Below, one piece after another: positions 60,966 to 64,000 of a DNA stretch of 64,000 nucleotides. The notes under the pieces are model-generated. The model was not told where the DNA came from and searched no databases. It saw only the letters and a list, made by a program, of their open reading frames with translations. Origin of the DNA: Myrica gale (Eukaryota; Streptophyta; Magnoliopsida; Fagales; Myricaceae); contig OZ005600.1 of the NCBI GenBank assembly GCA_963930655.1, positions 10,853,501-10,917,500 of the forward strand, read 5' to 3'. The translations under genes and the position numbers were made by a program. The stretch's first letter is position 1, and every line of letters begins with the position of its first letter.

Positions 60966-61706
60966 ATATCCCACGTGACAAAATACTAGCCCTCCTCCGT
61001 AAACCTCCAATCTATTAGGTAAATGCAGAATTGAATACCAAAATGTTAGGTCAATATATACTTCCAGAGTCCAGACCATAAATTAAAGCCTCTTTGTTTG
61101 TTGCTAGTGTATTAAACAAAAGGATACCCTAACCCTGCAAATCACACGCCTATTGCAAGTTGTACCTTAAATTCAGCATCTTTTGATCATCGACTTAATT
61201 AAGACTTGTAGAGTGTAGACTTAGGTTTTCCTATTATATATAGAAGTTTCGTAGTTTTTAACTTTTAATACCGTGAGGCAAAAGATAATAAAAACTTCAA
61301 ACACGATCAGGGCCACCCCATTCTACAAATGCCGAGGGGATGACCTTATTGTTTTCTAGGGACGAATTTCGCTGTAATTTTTGACATCTGAAGTCATTGT
61401 CTGAGGATTAACTGATATTAAATTCGGATTAATGGGTTGATTAGATTGGCGTAGTATTTACCACTTCAGCAAGATAAGTAGTTTAATTCCATTATTGCTT
61501 AGAGGCTTAGAGCTCACTGAGCTGACTCAGCTGAGAGAGAGCCGTTGAGTAAGCAGGAGGAGCGGGCCAGGCCGGTAAAACCGCGTAGGTAGGCAACTTT
61601 ACACTGCCTACTTGCACCATGTGACTGATCTCATCTCCTTCAACAGTTCAACTCCCGCATTAAAGTCTTCTCCCTCTACCCACCACTGCTTTCCTTCTCT
61701 TCGATC

Positions 61707-61729
61707 TATAAATGCACCGGTTATAAATA
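61707..61729 (+). promoter_or_regulatory. Tandem TATA boxes of the 453-residue membrane protein gene
   Basis: TATAAATG (61707-61714) and TATAAATA (61722-61729) lie 147 and 132 bases before the start codon, followed by a CT-rich leader (61743-61765). Either would place the transcript start near 61740-61760. Confidence 0.6.
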
Positions 61730-61853
61730 CCTCTCCTTTAGTTCTCTCTCTCTCTCTCTCCCTCCTCTGTTAACTCAGGATCCGTTCCAAATTCTGTTTC
61801 CTCTTTGCAGCCGCCTTACAGAACTTCAAGGCCGTCAATATAGATTTCAGAAA

Positions 61854-63215
61854 ATGGCTCCACTACTGTACTTCATGAGTCTCAGAAAGGTGCTCCTGCT
61901 TTATCTTGTGCTTTTCGTCTTTACTTCTATTCTTTTTTGCGCCTCCTCACAATCTCAGCTTCAGAGCAAACAGTTTCTTGGTAGAAGAAGGATGTTAGAA
62001 GTAGAATATGAGGACCAACCGATCAAAAAGAAAACTACCAGCCTATCCTCCAAGAACCAGCTGACCAACCTTAACAAGCCTAATCTATCCTCAAAAAACC
62101 AAACCAAGCTCCTTAAATCCAGTTTGTCCAGCAAAAACCAGACCAAGCTAAGCAAACCTTCTATTTCCACCACAGCAGCCTCCAATGTTGTTGCTAAGAT
62201 CGAGCTCAAGAAACTGAACTCCACCTCCAAGATCAAGAAGCTCAACTCCACATCCAAAGCCACAAACTCTACCAAACTCAGCTCATTATCGGCGAAGAAA
62301 TCCTCAGATCTACTCAAACTAAACACATCCAAGAATAAAACAACCAAACCCACCACCAAAGACACCCAAACCCAGCTTGAAAAGAAACTCAAGGAACATG
62401 AGTCGAAGAACGTCCCAGAGAAAAACCAGAAATCAGATAAAAAACCCAACCAGCAGAAGACAAAGAAAGAAACACAACCTAGCTGGATTGACGAAGAAGA
62501 CGATGGTGATCTAGTTTCAGGGTTCGCAGATTTAACTGGTTTGCCAACCAGGTTCCAGAAAACTATCATTCCTGACCTTGAGAAATTCTCAACCACATCT
62601 AGAGCTTATATCACCAGAGCCAACAAAGAAATCACGAAGGGGTTCAAACCTATTGTCGGCAACAAACATGCGACCACCATTGCTACCGTAGTTTCTTGTG
62701 CATTCATATTCATCCCTCTGCTGTTAGTCTCTCTCCTTTTCAATAGGGTTAAAGCTTATTTTTCTCTCCAAAAGCTCTTGATCTTCATCCAATTATACCT
62801 CTCCATCTACTTCTCCATTCTTTGCCTCTCCTCTGTGGTGACGGGGCTTGAGCCCCTGAGGTTCTTCTACGCTACTTCGCAGTCCACGTACCTTTGTCTG
62901 CAGGTGCTACAAACGCTCGGATACGTGCTGTATCTGCTGCTGCTCCTGATGTATCTGATCCTCGTCTTCTCAACGGAATGTGGGCCGAGCACGAAGTTGC
63001 TAGGCCTGGCCCAGACATTCGTGGGCATGGCCATTGGGCTGCATTACTACATGGCGGTGTTTCACAGACTGGTGTTGCACCAACCGCCCATGACCGATTG
63101 GAAGGTTCACGGAATTTACGCCACGTGCTTCCTTGTCATCTGTCTGTTTGCTACCGCCGACAGAAGAAAGAAAGCCTACTTCGTAAATGGCGGCGAGGAG
63201 GGCAAGAAGAGCTAG
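61854..63215 (+). CDS. Uncharacterised plant membrane protein (signal peptide, Lys/Ser-rich linker, about 5 helices)
   Basis: This is one open frame of 453 residues from ATG 61854. Residues 1-32 are a signal peptide or anchor (LLLYLVLFVFTSILFCA). Residues 60-210 are Lys/Ser/Asn/Thr-rich with a repeated LSSKNQ motif (about 64, 78, 91) and LNSTSK (121, 130). Residues 211-260 form a conserved-looking block (WIDEEDDGDLVSGFADL, TGLPTRFQKTIIPDLEKF). Membrane helices are at about 273-297, 306-330, 344-373, 381-408 and 419-436, followed by a short basic tail ending GGEEGKKS. I recall similar full-length proteins in many dicots with no assigned function. The basic linker between signal and helices would face the lumen or apoplast if the signal is cleaved, suggesting cell wall or endomembrane contact, but this is inference. 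Start choice: first ATG after the TATA boxes and leader, directly before the signal peptide. A low-complexity antisense frame (61961-62596) is a shadow. Confidence 0.85.
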   Translation: MAPLLYFMSLRKVLLLYLVLFVFTSILFCASSQSQLQSKQFLGRRRMLEVEYEDQPIKKKTTSLSSKNQLTNLNKPNLSSKNQTKLLKSSLSSKNQTKLSKPSISTTAASNVVAKIELKKLNSTSKIKKLNSTSKATNSTKLSSLSAKKSSDLLKLNTSKNKTTKPTTKDTQTQLEKKLKEHESKNVPEKNQKSDKKPNQQKTKKETQPSWIDEEDDGDLVSGFADLTGLPTRFQKTIIPDLEKFSTTSRAYITRANKEITKGFKPIVGNKHATTIATVVSCAFIFIPLLLVSLLFNRVKAYFSLQKLLIFIQLYLSIYFSILCLSSVVTGLEPLRFFYATSQSTYLCLQVLQTLGYVLYLLLLLMYLILVFSTECGPSTKLLGLAQTFVGMAIGLHYYMAVFHRLVLHQPPMTDWKVHGIYATCFLVICLFATADRRKKAYFVNGGEEGKKS

Positions 63216-64000
63216 CTGCGTCTCCTTTGTATTTTTCAATTTTGATTACTACTAGGCAGATTTTACATTATTCACCAGATCGAATAATACCATTGGCCAA
63301 GAAACCATGGTGTTATTACTTTGAAGTAAGTCAAGAAAGTGGATAAATTTAGCCACTTGATTTTATATCTCGTCTCTGTATGTTATTATTTTCAAACAAG
63401 AAAAATAAAAATCCAATATATAATGTCCTTCGTGCACACTTGACTTCTGTAAGAGATCTTGAACTGTGAAGAAAGAGAGTACTTGATTTTTCAGTAAACA
63501 TTATCTTTCCTGCCTCTCCTATATATATAGAGTTTAGAATATCTACCTAAATCTAATTACTTTTATTTGCCAACGTACGTTACAGGTGGTTTGAAGTAAA
63601 AGTTTAATTATTGATATAGTTTTATATGTTATTGACTTTTAACAAAGTAAATTTTAAAGGATAAAAGTAGTTTTTCGTCCATAAGTTTGCGTCAATTGTA
63701 TTCCACTCTCACTAACTTTAAAAACTACGATTTACATCCTATAAGTATGAAACATTTGCAATGTTTGTCCACAATCAAAATTTTCGTTATAATTGACGGA
63801 ATTCGGCATTAAAATGATCAAAATAACCCTCCAAAATAAAATTATTAAAAATATTTAAAAACTGATATTAAAAAAGGTAATATTTTTAAATAAAACTATT
63901 GAAACTCTATTTCAATAGTCTATATATATATATTTAATTTAATTTCTTCAATATTTATTTATTTATTGAAAATTGTCATTGAGGGCATTTAGGTCATTTT
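63216..64000. other. 3' untranslated region and gene-free end of the window
   Basis: The first 200 bases are the likely 3' untranslated region (aaaataaaaa-type signals near 63403). From about 63655 the text (ccataagtttgcgtcaattg, cctataagtatgaaac, ataattgacggaattcgg) has the style of an interspersed repeat, but no ends are visible in the window. Confidence 0.35.

Larger units (their letters stand above)
58320..61700. other. Gene-free stretch with AT-rich core and repeat relics
   Basis: 58740-59460 is strongly AT-rich without coding signal and may be an old element. At 60671-60805 there are two similar units of about 65 bp (ccgatcatgtacctgggttta and cgattatgtacctgagttta). No gene was supported in this stretch. 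Confidence 0.4.

Noticed and set aside
61961-62596. 211-codon frame antisense to the membrane protein gene
   Set aside because: It is the mirror of the Lys/Ser-rich linker; low complexity and no splice or promoter support.

Overview
This is nuclear DNA of a eudicot plant, probably a woody core eudicot (species not determinable by eye). The evidence is GT-AG split genes with plant-only proteins, an intron-containing elongator tRNA-Met gene, AT-rich intergenic DNA with CT-rich leaders, and a typical plant transposon load (Copia, TRIM, hAT, Mutator-like, LINE).

Layout. 1-394 (-) is the first exon of a TTL-like TPR/thioredoxin gene running off the left edge. 2941-5372 (-) is a seven-exon gene for the mitochondrial SCO-like protein HCC2, which lacks the SCO copper ligands. 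6218-8160 (-) is a decayed SDH2 (succinate dehydrogenase iron-sulfur subunit) copy, interrupted by a TRIM retroelement with a hAT-type element beside it. 14935-16335 (+) is an intronless VQ-motif regulator with a uORF-rich leader. About 16.3-28 kb is gene-poor: palindromic elements, a MITE, a hAT transposase relic and a tandem duplication.

28-54 kb is the core of the window: four head-to-tail copies (A-D) of a three-exon MFS transporter gene resembling Arabidopsis UNE2. Copy A is a pseudogene split by a recent Copia element in intron 1 and a TRIM in exon 2. Copy B has an 11-bp frameshifting deletion in exon 1. Copy D has a premature stop in exon 3. Only copy C reads through, and its last codons have been replaced by codons from the terminal inverted repeat of a 1.78-kb Mutator-like element, which itself carries a gene-like membrane-protein exon.

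54.8-56.3 kb is a tRNA-Met gene split three bases before its end by a 1.29-kb hAT-type element with a perfect 8-bp target duplication. 56.4-61.7 kb holds transposon relics and AT-rich DNA. 61854-63215 (+) is an intronless gene for an uncharacterised plant membrane protein. No operon-like cooperation is expected; the linked theme is a local transporter duplication eroded, and in one case re-tailed, by transposons. All family names come from reading translations by eye, without database searches.
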